The position numbers were made by a program, and so were the translations under genes. The notes beneath the pieces are model-generated. The model worked only from the letters and a program-made list of their open reading frames with translations, was not told where the DNA came from and ran no database searches. Of a stretch of DNA of 64,000 nucleotides, positions 13,416 to 25,896 are shown one piece after another. Numbering within the stretch: the stretch's first letter is position 1; each line of letters begins with the position of its first letter. The DNA is from Cardinalis cardinalis (Eukaryota; Chordata; Aves; Passeriformes; Cardinalidae), in assembly GCA_014549065.1 (NCBI GenBank), contig JACDOX010000012.1, positions 9,867,413 to 9,931,412 on the forward strand, read 5' to 3'.

Positions 13416-16400
13416 ACTGCAGTGAGTGGCTAAATAGACAAAGAGTCCAAGTTTTAAAAGGCAGTGAGGAGTTAGATATTTTTCTATTATCTGTTCTGGA
13501 ATAAAGAGAATATACTTTGGAATATTTTTGGTTAAAAGCCAAAAAAANCCCAAAACAACAAACCCAGTAACATTTCTTAAAAGCACACACTTTCCTACAG
13601 CAAAAATCAACTATTAAGGCAAAGACTAAACACCTGCAATTTGTGTCTACTCTGTCTACTTATGTAAAAGACAGAGGAATCACTGGCAATCTTTTTTGAC
13701 TTTGAAAAATAAGCACATTATTTCCCCTGAAAATTCGTAACTGAATATTGGATGTTTTTTTCAAGTAGTATTGAATTGTTGCTTTATTATACTTTCTTAT
13801 TATATCTTTACCAATTAAATATATATAGTATATATTTGAATATATGTGAATATAATCACATGTCANATGGATATATTGGTCTACCTCATTTGTACATGGA
13901 ACAATGGTAAATAANAGCAATTTCTTTGTTTCTTATTTATTACTATTATCTCTTTCTTATCAGTTGCCATATGTCATTCAGCCTGGACACCCTGTATTAT
14001 CAGACCTAAAGTTTTTCTTATTTTGTCTATATTTTAAAATAAATTTAANATTACAGCTATGGTTTCTTGTAGATTTTATCCTGCATTTTTAAGTTATTTC
14101 ACTTCAGAAGCTTCCATGCATTTTTTCTTTGGTTTTGATTTGTTCACACTCAGTTTACTTGTGTTTATTCCTAAGTTTTGTTGATTATTCTTCTTAATTA
14201 TTGTCTTCATTTTCCCTCTTATTTAGGGATTGGTTTTAAAACTCATGGTCCTATTTCTGAGGCCACATCTTTCTTATTGCTTGACCNTAAAAATGTACTC
14301 ACATATGATAAGAAATGGTTTTCTCAAGAAGATCACAGAATAAATAACAAGAAGTGACCCAGAAGACTGCTACTTCTGCTTCCATTTCCTTTGATTTAGT
14401 TATTAAACCATGCACAGAGAAGAGCTAAGGCAAAATGCACTATACCTAAATGATTAGCCTGGTTTCTTTTCATCCTGAAATTTCAAATACTCACATACTG
14501 AAGTTAATGAAGCATATATGAATGACTGCAGTAGTTACTTAAAAAGACATTGCTGATGGACCATGTTTAATCAGGGTACTGTCAGAAATCAGGTACAGTA
14601 TCTTCATATCACAGTAAAATGAATAGAGAACTTAATTAGAAAATCAAAAGGACAAATCTGGGTTTTATCTGTTGGAAGGCATTGCTCTCAGACTTTCTGC
14701 ATGCAGATTCATAAGTAAAATGTTGGGGGAAAAAGATGAATCTTGGCAGCATCTCTTGATAGGCATTTTGCACTAAAGCATCAAGTCATATTTCCCTGAG
14801 GACCAGCCCTGAATCTCTAAAAAGAGATTATTAGAAACAATTGAACAGAGATGTCACAGACCATGTATTACAAATCCTTGTGTCATATGCACATCAATGT
14901 GTATGTCATATGTCATCAATGTATGCATACACAAACACACACAAAATGTGAAAAAATAAACATGTAATTCAAGGGAAGAAATACTTAATAGCAAAGTTTT
15001 AGCTCTTATAGAATAGTACCAAGGGAACAATACAAAATAAAAATTGTTGAGTAATGGAAGAGATAATTGTACTAGATAGATGGACAAATATTTCTAATGC
15101 AGTACACAGGTCTACCTAGTTAAGATATTACCATCTACATAATGTAAATGGTAACAAATATTTGCATCTATGGAAACTATACCAAGATTCCTGTAAGGTT
15201 CATGGATTTTGAATTGTTCTAACTTGNTTTTTTTAATTTAGTGTCAATTATTGATGTGGTATTGTTAACATAAGGATCATTAATCTATTTGGCTTTATCA
15301 TTAGCCTTCCTGAATATCACCTTTGGATATCACTGACTCTGTTATTTTCTAAGATTGATTTTAGTTATTAAAAAGGCGTTAGTTTTAACCACATTTGATT
15401 TAGGTATAGCTGAAGATCACATTAATTTTGTTTGTTTATTCAATATCATGAATAAACTTTTGAATAAACCACGAAACTTCTGCAAAAAAATCTTAGAGAA
15501 ACCTGAATTTTAAATTCAACAATTAAAATAAATACAATATACTGCTATTGGTTTTTAAGAACAACACTTGTCTCATGGTTTTCAGTTAATCTGAACACCT
15601 CAAAGGTCAGGCTTTTGCCCATTCTGCCATGTCTGCTACTTGTCTTCCTTCAAGTTCTGCATATGGAAGTTTGATTTCACAAGTAGTTCAGTGCAGATCT
15701 TTGAATCTGGACAGCATATATTTTTTTCCCTGGACAGAACATATGGCTAGTAACAAAAGGACGTTTGCCATCAANTTGCTCAGAGAACTATAAGCAAACT
15801 TTTTTTTACCATGAACATATCAATTCTTCCTTTGAGATGATAGCAAAATATTATTGAAAGTCAGTATAAAGGAAAATTAACAACCAAACCTAGGATTGTG
15901 ACTCTATATTACTCCATTATTTTCTTGTCACATGCTTTCCACCATACCTCATTTATGAATTATGGATACAGCTCTAATCCTGCAAATCAATCCATACTGG
16001 AAAATCAGCTAGAGCACATCTATGGGCCCAGATATCTAGATATGGCAATAAATCTATCACACTTGTAACTCATACCATAAGCTCTGGAGTTTGGGACCCT
16101 GGTTTTTATTCCAATGTCTCTTAGTATTTAAGGAGTATTTTCCCANTAAACATACATGAAAATAACCATGAAGAATAAAGGGATATAATTAATGCCTTTG
16201 GTATATTTAAGGATGTCCAAAATCCCTATTACTTTCAATTATCACTTTAAATGTCTTCTATTTACATTAATTACATTAATTCATTGAGGTCAAAGTTTAC
16301 TATTGTCATGGAACACACAAAATGGTTGAAATTTGGGCATTAAAAAGAAAATGCAGCCATTTAACAAAATCTTTTTATTAAATGCTGTGACTTTTTGATT

Positions 16401-17975
16401 TTGAAGCATCTCTTAGAAAATTAACAGCCTCAGCTTCTAATGTTTTGAAGGTAGTTCTTTGTATATAATTTACCTTGAGAAGATTAGCTTACAAATGTTT
16501 CAAATAATTTTGGTAAGAAAAAATAAGATTAAGAGCAATGTGAGCAAATTAAATTTCACAGGGATACTTTAGACACATTTATAAGTAACTTAGTTGAGCT
16601 TAGTCATGAATTTGTTTCCGTTCTTCCCAGAAAGAAAAGACTTCTTGCAGCTTAACCTGATTTAGTACACACTCATACATCCAGCACAATAGAAAATTAT
16701 GAGTTCTATTTTCCTTTTGTGCATGATTTCCTTTGAAATTCATTCACAGTAAAACAATTATGTAATCTTATATTATAAGGATATATTGTCTATTTGAGGT
16801 CGGCTGAATAGAGCTAACAACAAAGTTGAAAACAAGGAAAAGAGGAAATTTCTTAGAGAGGCAAAAAGAAAAGATCTTAGGGGAGGTCAAGAAAGCTGAA
16901 TATGTGGAGGACTCTAGGAAGAGTCTTGGCATAGGTAAAATTTACCANTTAATGTTCTATGTAGGAAATCACTTCCACGATGTATTAAAAAAAACAAATG
17001 AATAAGAAAACACATAAATAAATATTTTGTAATCAGTTGAGTTTTTTTTTCATTTGAAATTTCAATGTAATCTTTTATATTGTTTAAGAATTTAGTANCT
17101 TCTATATATTAGCAATTAGTACCCTTCTATTATTCTGATTCTAGTTTCTATTTTCAAGGCCATATTCAGGATTTCAAGAAGTCTATGATCTTCCTTCTGA
17201 AAAGTATTTCCCAGCTGCCAAAGGCACAGCAGAATTCAATAGACATCTAGGAAATACTATGCTGCTTAAGGGAATGTTATAAAACTACAGGCGGCAACAG
17301 ACATCTACTGCTCTACACTGAAACAGAAAACAATGTGTAAACTTGCATAGATTGTTGGAAACTGTTTTGGGCATATGCAATGAATTTACTGGTAGAATAT
17401 ACAGATCTTGGATCTCTAAGGCATCTGACTTTGGCAGCCTCTGANGATCCAGAAAAGAAGCATTTCATAAATACTATATACCTAACAAAGTAATCATAAT
17501 AACAATAACAGTGAAATAATTCTAAATTGTTGCAATCCATGTTTGTTTTATACACAGTTTAAAAGAATTCAAACCATCATTCATACAATTCATGAAAAAG
17601 AATTTGAATTTATGAGGCTCCTAAGGAATTCAATAGCCCTTTCTAAACTCAGGTGGAAGAGTGATTTTTTAAATCTATCATTGCCTTTCAAGTCATAAAT
17701 TGTGCTGTTAAAGCAATCAAATGGATGGAAAACTAGAAGAAAGAAAACACAATTATCATGCAAGCAAACATGATTGAAAGCTTTTCAGAATTTTAAAGAT
17801 TTATAAATTTCACATATATCTTTGTAAAGTATAGCAATGTCTACTTAAAAATAGGANGCTTAAAAACCATTGTTTGAAATACTTCTATAGCTTGTCAAAA
17901 GTATGGGTAAATTGAAGATCTCTAATTAGATATTTTTTCTTTCATATTTTATACAGTTTATTAATTTTAGATGTT
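13416..17975. other. AT-rich unique non-coding DNA
   Basis: I recognise no gene, RNA or repeat family. A perfect 10-bp tandem pair ('ttacattaat') sits near 16262-16281. Short frames such as those at 13660-13920 (-) and 17313-17555 (-) are low-complexity or unremarkable. Confidence 0.5.
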
Positions 17976-18027
17976 TTGATTTTGTTGTTGTGTTTTTTTT
18001 TGTTTTCTTTTGTTTTTTTTTTTCCCT
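17976..18027 (+). repeat. T-rich (T)nG low-complexity tract
   Basis: Runs of 8 to 12 T are broken by single G or C bases. No CR1 or LTR sequence was recognised next to it. Confidence 0.75.
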
Positions 18028-18378
18028 TAAGTACTTTATACTAATAGCTCATTTACCAAGCTTCAGCCTGATGCAATTTTAAATGTCTGAGTCATTTTAA
18101 GACCTATACTCAGGATTTTGATTGTGGAAGAGTCATATCAGTCTTACCTATATTGACTTTTCTGGCAAAGTGATTATAGCAAAATAGATCATCCAAGAGG
18201 AATAAAGTTAAACTGTCTTAGTCATGCTGTGAGGAAATGGAAATAAAAAAAATTAAAGGGAACAAAAAATTTGGAAGCATAAAAGGATTTATGAAGGCAG
18301 AAACAGAAACCTAGACATGATAGCTGTCTTTCAATCATTGATGTGTTCTGTGCAATCATACATATACACATGCATCAG
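18028..18378. other. Unique non-coding DNA
   Basis: I see nothing supportable here. Confidence 0.45.
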
Positions 18379-18441
18379 ACATTCAGGGTAATATCTGACA
18401 TGCTGCAAGAATTCTGTATATTACCAGAACACCCTGAATGT
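18379..18441. repeat. Inverted repeat with two overlapping arm pairs
   Basis: A perfect 11-bp pair ('acattcagggt' at 18379-18389, 'accctgaatgt' at 18431-18441) encloses a second perfect 8-bp pair ('ggtaatat' at 18387-18394, 'atattacc' at 18418-18425). The two pairs overlap by three bases on the left arm, so they belong to one stem with offset bulges. In RNA this could form a hairpin of about 60 nt. No function can be assigned from sequence alone. Confidence 0.7.
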
Positions 18442-19422
18442 TACCTAATACAAGATACTGGTTTATTATTTTTGCTGTGGTTATAAATGAAAGCTGAAGA
18501 AATGACCTAGGAAAAAGTAGCAATGAAGAATAGCAAAGGACAAAATAGCAGAGGAGTAATTTTGCATTTTATTGCAAAAGCACATACAAAGTAGGTACAC
18601 TGCACCACTCTGTTTCTAAGCTGAATCTCCTCAGCACTAAATTATCTAGCTTTGGTTGTCAGACTGTGAAGTTTCAAGCGCTGCAATAAAAAATGCACCT
18701 ATTTTACTCCACTTTATGGCAAGAAGCATATCACTGAAAGTTTCAGAGACCTTTCTCTAGTCTTTTAGTGAAAGTACTGAAACTGCAAAACTATGGAATT
18801 TTCTATGCTTTTCTAAGGAGATTTAAACTAGGTTTCAGTTAAAATTATTTTGTCATTTTTATGAAGTCAGTGAACTAGTCAATGAACTTAAATATAGTGC
18901 AAATTAAGAAGTTTTATTCATGGTAATTCACAGCTAGTAAAAATTTGGACCAATAGTTTGAATGAGTAAATTATGTTCTNTTGAAGCACAAACTTCATTC
19001 AGCATCATGAAAACATCCATCAGTTATTTGACAGGGTAGAATGGATTGCGTGAGAAAAATCAGATTCCATTATATGTCCCCCACAGAACAGACTCCTGAA
19101 AACCTTTTAGGTAAGAAATAGGTAAGAAAAAAATGTGTGATTGTGGCTAAATTATCAGATTTGTGATTCATCAACTCCTTACCTCCACAATTGTTCAAAA
19201 AAGAAAACAAAACCATGGAGAACAGATGAAGAAAGGAACCAGACAGCCTGTCATTCAAGACATATCATTGTGCAATGGAGAAACACAGAGTGAACTGAAA
19301 GACTGCTCTCATCTAATGGTGCTAAAAGATAAAAAAATACTGATTTTCAAAGCAGGCAATGAATGGATTTTTTTATTTATAAAATACAAGGTGTAACTCA
19401 GATAAGAGCCCATGATCTTGAG
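18442..19422. other. AT-rich unique non-coding DNA
   Basis: No gene or known repeat. Overlapping short frames on opposite strands at 19070-19396 have no recognisable similarity. Confidence 0.5.
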
Positions 19423-19606
19423 AAAATTTTAAAACAGGAAAGTGAAAAAATGAAAATTTTACAACAGGAAAATACTGGAAAAATGGAAAAGGAAAAATAA
19501 AGACAGTAAAAAAAAAAATTTTAAAACAGGAAAGTGAAAAAATGAAAATTTTACAACAGGAAAATACTGGAAAAATGGAAAAGGAAAAATAAAGACAGTA
19601 AAAAAA
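19423..19606 (+). repeat. Exact 92-bp tandem duplication in purine-rich DNA
   Basis: Copy one (19423-19514) and copy two (19515-19606) appear identical by eye, with a period of 92. Markers are 'acaacaggaaaa' at 19461 and 19553, and 'agacagta' at 19501 and 19593. Within each unit the motif 'aaaatttt(a/t)...aacaggaaa' occurs twice, so an older duplication of roughly 30 bp lies inside the newer one. A purine-rich tail of 'aagaagaaaag' units continues to about 19660. The lack of divergence implies a recent event or an assembly duplication. Confidence 0.93.
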
Positions 19607-20538
19607 AAAAGAAGATAAGAAAGAAGAAAAGAAAAAGGAAACAAGAAAAAAGAAAAGATAAATAGAACCTTTTCTCCCTTAACTGGACCTCTAGCCTTTA
19701 CATGACCCAAGAATTAATACAGACAGTAAAAGTGATGGACAATATGCAAGCTTAGGGAACAAAATGTAGGAAAGACCTGTAACTACCCTGTGTATATTTA
19801 AAGCAAAATAGCCAAAAAATAGCAAGAAGTTTGGTACATATATATGCACTAACATGAGTATTTTCCATTTTAACCACTATGCATGCTACTGACACTAGTC
19901 AATAACAAGTTCACTTACATGAGAGAGGTTAATCCTTATTACATCAGGGTCACTTNGAAACTAAGATGGATTTCCTCTGTTTGAGCTTTGTTTTATCTTT
20001 TTTTTATATTTTCCTGTATAGCTCAAGACTGTCAAGCGACAAAGCAGTAATTCATTCATTTGCAGATATATCTAACTGCACCAATTAGCAGAATTTTATT
20101 TTTTATTGAGTCTGAATTATCTTTTGAGTATAATGAATGAGTGAACACTGCATCCACGTTATCTAGCATCTAATTTGCACTATGATAATTTAAAGTTTCA
20201 GTTAAGGGCATTTATAGCCAANAGCATTCTATCAAGGTTTAATCATTGATGTTCTGTTGTGAAGCACAGATAATGCATTAATTTGCAGACTGAAATTCTG
20301 CTTTCAATTTATATTACCCCATATAATGGAGAAGAAAACAGAAGAAAATGTACCATACTGTGAGAGTAAAGTACCAGGAAAAGCATGTGTAAAAAAAAGT
20401 AAAATCAAGGACATTCCAGTGAATGACAGAGCATGTGGCTCGGACAGGTGAGAGAGCAAAGTTATAGTAATAACTTAAAGAAAGAAGAAAAATCCTTCTC
20501 TGAAGCACAAAGCATGACTAAAAACCAGCAATGTACCT
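19607..20538. other. Purine-rich tail and unique AT-rich DNA
   Basis: The first 60 bases are A/G low-complexity sequence continuing the duplication. The rest is AT-rich and I see no gene or named repeat. Confidence 0.5.
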
Positions 20539-20580
20539 CAGAATTTTTCATCTTCCCATCAGAATTTTTCATCTTCCCAT
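20539..20580. repeat. 21-bp perfect tandem duplication
   Basis: Two identical 21-bp units sit side by side, beginning 'cagaatttttcatc' at 20539 and again at 20560. It is too short to classify further. Confidence 0.9.
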
Positions 20581-20754
20581 TTAAATCTTTGTTTCCTAAA
20601 GGAATATTCTTAAGTAATTTGAGGAAAAATTTCTCCCATAAGGACAAGTAGCATCACACTATTTTAAGGGATTTTATAGATGTACCTGTTACAGCAATAA
20701 ATTAATGCAAACATTTATGTAGTCTTGTTTTGCTNGCATAAATAGAAATTTAGA

Positions 20755-21390
20755 AACACAGAATCACAGAACAGTTGAGGCTGGAACAGGTCACTGCCAT
20801 TCATCTGGTCCATCAATCCTCCCTGCTCAAGCAGGGCCACCTGGAGATGACTGCCAAGGACAAGGTTCAGATGGCTTTTGAATAGCTCCAGGGAGCAACA
20901 TGGCTCAGTGTCTCTGGACAATCAGTTCCAGGGCTCCATCATGCTTACAGTTACACATGTTTCATGTGGTTCAGAAGAAATATCCTGTGTTTCTGTTTTT
21001 GCCTACTGATTCTGGTCCTGTCNCTGAACACCACTGGAAAGGGTCTGACTCTACTTTGCACACTTCCTTCAGATCACAATGAATTTGGCCTCCCAGGCCC
21101 TTTTCTGAGAAGCTCCTTTCCAGCTGTGTGGCCCCCAGTGTATATTGTCATGTGGGTTTGTTTTCTCCCAGGTATAATTTTTCACTTCACCTTTTGAATT
21201 TCATTAAGTTCTTGTTGGACCATTTTCCATCCTGTCAGAGTCCCTCTGGATGGCAGCATGACCCTCTGGTGTACCAGCCACTCCTCCCAGCAAACTGCTG
21301 AGGGTATACTCTATCCCTCACTAATAAAGGTTTTAAACAGTGGATCAGTATTGACTCGTGGGTTGCACACCACTGGTGACTTGTCTCTTA
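20755..21390 (-). mobile_element. CR1 LINE 3' portion, about 640 bp
   Basis: Read on the plus strand it begins with 'cagaatcacagaacagt' and 'aggctggaacaggtcac', the complement of a CR1 3' end. Further right come 'ctccctgctcaagcagg', 'agtccctctggatggcag', 'caccctctggtgtaccag'-like and 'ccactcctcccagcaaac' blocks, which correspond to the ORF2 C-terminal region. The middle (about 20930-21090) is diverged or partly replaced. The 3' end is on the left, so the element is on the minus strand. The frame is broken, so it is a dead, 5'-truncated copy. Confidence 0.85.
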
Positions 21391-21447
21391 CCAGTCTTTT
21401 AACTATTCATCAGTTCACAGAACCAGTCTTTTAACCATTCACAGAAC
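21391..21447. repeat. 32-bp imperfect tandem duplication
   Basis: 'ccagtcttttaac' starts at 21391 and again at 21423. Both copies are followed by 'attca' and 'cacagaacca', with a few bases missing in the second. It lies at the edge of the CR1 fragment. Confidence 0.8.
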
Positions 21448-21593
21448 CAAGTGGTGGTGCAGAATAATGAAAACAACACTGTATTTTGGGGACAAATACC
21501 TAGATGAGAGTTGTTTTGAACAGAAAAATGTGTTGAAAAGAAAAAATAGGAGGTCCCATTTTAAACTTTTTTGTCTTATGCTTCTGAAGCGAG

Positions 21594-21932
21594 TGTGGGG
21601 AAATGTTTATGACAGAGGTCATGTAGACTCGCTTGTTAGCCGAACAGAGCTGGAAAAGTACTGAAGATAGTTTAGCTGAAGTTTTGCACCGGCAGATAAT
21701 GTGTCCTTGGGCCTAGCTGGGTATGATAACAAAGTAGACAGTGCGGCGTGAGAAAGAGGAGTGGTAAGCCCAAAGACCATGGGAAGATTGATGTTATAAC
21801 TTAACCAATGAGTTACGTGGCTTGCAGAATATTCATAAGCTTATTATTGTGTGTATAAAGTTTGATGCTCTACCGAAATAAACGGAGCTTGCTGAACTCA
21901 TATTGAGCCTCCGAGCCGCCCCGCACCCGACA
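21594..21932 (+). mobile_element. Solo LTR of an ERVK-like endogenous retrovirus, with 6-bp TSD
   Basis: The 339-bp element starts TG and ends CA and is flanked by a perfect 6-bp direct repeat, 'agcgag' at 21588-21593 and 21933-21938. Promoter-type signals appear in the right order on the plus strand: CCAAT at 21805-21809, TATAAA at 21854-21859 and AATAAA at 21877-21882. A GC-rich U5-like segment then ends 'cgcacccgaca'. The short TATA-to-polyadenylation-signal spacing suggests a compact U3/R. Six-base duplications are usual for class II (ERVK/alpha/beta-type) elements. No gag, pol or env follows, so this is the product of LTR-LTR recombination. Confidence 0.88.
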
Positions 21933-22520
21933 AGCGAGGAGAAGTTGAGTGGTGTTATTCAGCTAATCTATAGTTAATTTTGGTTCAAAATTGTCTCCTA
22001 AACCTTTAAAAATCATTATGAAGTCTGAATACTAGAAGATATAGTGAATATTTTTACTGCTTGAGAANGCACAAAGAATATTTTTGATAGGAAAACTCTA
22101 ACAGTCTGGAATTCTATTTGACAGTTGAAGCTGTCACTGCCACAGAAATGAAATTACAGTAATTTACAATATTGCATTTTGAGAACTTCTCATCTATTTT
22201 ACTGTAACTCCCACTCAGCTGCTCAGTTACTCATACTCCTTAGTGAGGCAGATGGCACAAATAAAGAGAACAAGAGCATGAAAGCCAATTGAGATAAATA
22301 CAGNGAAGCTACTCGCAAAATTGACTTTAGCTAATTTATTTATTGGCTATCCAGAGAAGATTCAGATGGGCAAACACTGGAAAAGGCCCCAAACATGTCA
22401 GTGTTTTAAGTTGCATTTGGACAATGCCCCTAATAGCATGCTTTAACTTTTGGAGAGCTCTGAAACAGTCAGGGATGATGTGGTCAGATAATAGTTTTAC
22501 ATCATTTCCAANTGAAAAGA
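21933..22520. other. Unique non-coding DNA after the LTR
   Basis: The TSD copy occupies 21933-21938. The rest has no recognisable feature. Confidence 0.5.
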
Positions 22521-22546
22521 TTCTATTCTATTCTACTCTATTCTAT
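22521..22546 (+). repeat. (TTCTA)n microsatellite
   Basis: About five units of a 5-bp repeat, one carrying a T-to-C change. Confidence 0.85.
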
Positions 22547-22579
22547 CAATGTACTGACAAAAAGATATAAAATTAAAAA

Positions 22580-23053
22580 ATCTTTCCTCCACCTTCCCCC
22601 CAAGCTCTGCTTCACCCCTTTGATACCCATTACTCTCCCTACTCTCTCCTAAGGGATACAGATCGTATGGAGAGGTTATAGTCAGTACTCAGTGGCTACT
22701 CTCTCTCAAGGTTATAGTCAGTACTCAGTGGTTACTTTCTCTCACTGCCTTTTCACACTTCTCCTCCACTCTGGCATGGGTTCTTCCATGGGCCACAGGG
22801 GGAGCTCTCAGCTTTGGAGCCTGCAGCATCTTTTTGCTCCTTAAATCTTGGTGTTCCCTCTGTCATTTCTCATACTTTTCCCTCTCTTCACTGATGTATT
22901 TGATGTTTCTAGAAAAACTCTGTTGACACAGAGGTGCTGACAGCTTGGCAGGTAAGATCAGCTGTGTCCTAGGCCTTTGTCTGGCACTGTGTAACCCCTG
23001 ACCCCTTCTCAAAGCAGCCATCCCTGTTACCAAAACCTTGCCATGGACAGCCA
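22580..23053. mobile_element. Fragment of an avian ERVL-associated repeat (probable)
   Basis: From memory, blocks here resemble a widely dispersed avian ERVL-related sequence: 'catgggttcttccatggg' followed by 'cacagggggagctctcagc', 'acacagaggtgctgac' and 'ccaaaaccttgccatgg'. The order of blocks matches what I recall, but divergence is substantial and I cannot fix the ends or the element's orientation. It is less AT-rich than its flanks and contains the 36-bp tandem duplication listed separately. There is no coding capacity. It could instead be another LTR family. Confidence 0.5.
22674..22745. repeat. 36-bp tandem duplication
   Basis: Units begin 'ggttatagtcagtactcag' at 22674 and 22710. They differ at only a few positions (for example 'ggctactctctctc' against 'ggttactttctctc'). 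The duplication lies inside the ERVL-like fragment. Confidence 0.9.
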
Positions 23054-25770
23054 ATTCTCATATAAATTTTCTTCCATAAAAGGAGAAATATATACAGTTA
23101 CAACACTTAATTACATCTCAGATCTCATATTTCAGTACAGATTCAGAAAGAAAATTTTATATTAAGGGAAATATAGAAGATAAAAAATGTAACACCTTAA
23201 AATAGGATGAAATAATTTAATAGAGAGCAGAATTATAACTATACATCTTACAATCTTCCTTCAACAGCAAAAAAGTAAGTTTCCCATATCTTCTAAAATT
23301 TCTGTCTCTCCTATGTAGACAAAACCTGTGATATACAATTGCCANTTTATTTTACTTTCACAATGTCTAGAGATATCCTTGAGGATAATCCTCCATTTNA
23401 GATAATTTCATAATGGTTTTTGTCCCATGCGGAAATAAGGTCACCAATTCCAGTCAGGAACTGGAGGAGGAGAATGTGGTGCNTCTAGAAGAGACCCCTT
23501 ATTGTCAGAGCAGAAGATTATAGTGGTCTGGTATGATGCTCTTATTATTAAAGAATTATTATTTCTAATTGGCTAGAGTACAGTCCANTTGAAAACACCA
23601 ATAGCAGAATCTTAATTTGGTTTTAGTTTAGTTNTTAAATTCTTATGCAACTATTAAGATGGGGAAAATGTCTTTATGATCTTGATTATAGCACTGTATG
23701 CCTCAAACCTCCATCATGGTTTTTTTGATAAATATATAATGCAGCATTAGCTGAAACAAAATGTGNAAAGCACATTTCATTCAGAATATCTGCTAGAACA
23801 AATAGTGAAACAAAACACCTGAAAAACTTATTCAGACATTTATTGAATTATTAGGAGGTACAGGTTTTCAGAACTAAGAGCAAGTATAATACTAATTTTC
23901 TTCTTTGGTGTATTTCAAGACCCATATGAATTCATATCACTTCTTCAGTGAGATATATATTGACACAAATTAGGAAATTTTGTTACAATATAGTGAGATG
24001 ATGATTTTTAAAAAATGTGAACACATATTTATCAGATGGCTTACTTTGAGACTTACTCTGAGCATATTTATAATAATTAATATTAATTTTAAACTATTAT
24101 CAGAAAATAACATTAGAGAATGCAATCACCATATGAGTTGCAATATGCTCCTAGTGAGAACCCAAATTTACTTTGAGAATAATATCTGGTTTGGATTCAG
24201 AAAGTAACCAATATAAAATTGAACTAATAGATATAAATGAGACTCTCTCTATTTGCTATATGAAAATCTGAGAGTACTAGTTATGAAGAGTAGCAAAAAA
24301 AAATTACTCNCATGCTTTTGACTATGGCATAATTCAGTTTATGAAGCCATGAAAAAAAGCCTGTGTCCTGTTATCATATTTTTGTCAGTGAACAGTACAT
24401 TTTCTATTAAGTTATACAGTGATTGTCATTGGNTGAATAGCATAAAAAGAACTTCAATACTAAAAGCTGACTAAAGAATTCCTAAAATATACTAAAGCAC
24501 CACACATACTTAAATGTGTTATGCAAACTGGGGCATGCTTTCCAGGTTGTTATTTAGGTTTCCAGAGTGGAGCTTGATTCAGAAGCTGATAGGGTTAGTA
24601 GGTCTCACTTACTGTAGTTCTTTGGTGTTTATTTTCTAAAATAAATTTCCACTAAGGCAAATTAATTACACAAAGTACNAGGTTATTATGCTTTTTCTCT
24701 ATTTTCTCATTATTCCTAAATGTAGCTATTGCTTGATGCTATATTTTAAGTCATTATGTTCCACGAGTTCTCAGAGAAGCCTCTAGCAAAATTAAAAATC
24801 AGTAAATAACAAGCAAAAGTCTGGTTTCAAATAATTCAATGACTCATTGTTACTGGTCACAGTCTTGATGGACTTGCCTCCTTTATGCTACTAGCCTCCA
24901 TTTCTCTTGAATGGAGTGCCAGAGAAATGGTGAAAATACAAGTTCCATTACAAATTAAAGCTGCATGGAGATATAGATTGCACTTAGAGTTGGGGAGGCC
25001 ATGAAGACATTTTTTTGTCCTTTAGAATGAATAAAGCTCAGCTAAATTCCCACTGCCCTCAGTGTTGCATAGTATCCACCATATGTTTATACTTCAATGA
25101 AAAGCGTTAGAATTAAATTCATTGTAAGTAGCAATGAAAATTTCTGNAGTAGCAAAGTGCTCTACATTAGCATTTTCATGGTTTTTGCTTTCTTAAGTGG
25201 AAAGACAGATTGCAAGCTGGAGGAAAGAAATTGCTTTTGTTGAGCATCAAAAAAAGTTATCAGTCAAGATCTTATTTCACAGCCTTTGATATTATCAGAT
25301 TTGAGAAGGATCAGAAGAAGCTACCTTTGGTGTATGTAGGAATAAGTCTTGACAATTTTCTTGTTTGTGATCTGTTTGAATTTTTGTAGATTATAAAACA
25401 CCCCCAAACCAGAGTAATTATAAAGTGGCTTGTGAGCCATATTTTCATGATTATTGAATTCATAATTAATTTTCAAGATAATTGTGTAATTTATAAACAC
25501 ATTTACCTGGATATTTACAAGACCATTCTAGATGAGAATTCCTGGAGGCCAGTAAACTTTTGTCAGTGAGAAAACACGCTGTTGATGTGGACTATACTGC
25601 CAGATAAATGGGTACAAATATTTTTTTTCTAGATGAANGTAGCTAATATTGTTGCTGACCAAAGCATATGCTTCTAATATCAATAGATATTTACCTCCCT
25701 TCTTGGGAGTTACTTCTAAGCTCCATGAGCACACAGTAAGGTGGACTGAAAACTGGCTCAATGATTTTCA
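23054..25770. other. AT-rich unique non-coding DNA
   Basis: No gene or repeat family was recognised. Single Ns are frequent here (for example 23345, 23399, 23483, 23588, 23634). Confidence 0.5.
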
Positions 25771-25896
25771 GGGCAGCACTTGTCTTTGTTGAACCTCAAA
25801 AAGTTTACAAAGACCCACTTCCTGTGCTTGTCCAGGGCCCTCTGGATGGCATCCTATTCTTCAGGCATGTAAACTGCACCACTAAGCTTGATGTCT
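25771..25896 (-). mobile_element. CR1 LINE internal fragment, old
   Basis: On the plus strand the blocks 'tgtctttgttgaacctca', 'cttgtccagggccctctgg', 'atggcatcc' and 'ccactaagcttgatgtc' follow the complement of the CR1 ORF2 C-terminal region in order. Only about 125 bp remains and neither CR1 end is present. Confidence 0.65.

Noticed and set aside
19459..19710. Phe-rich hydrophobic frame on the minus strand resembling membrane segments
   Set aside because: It is a translation of the complement of the purine-rich 92-bp tandem duplication.
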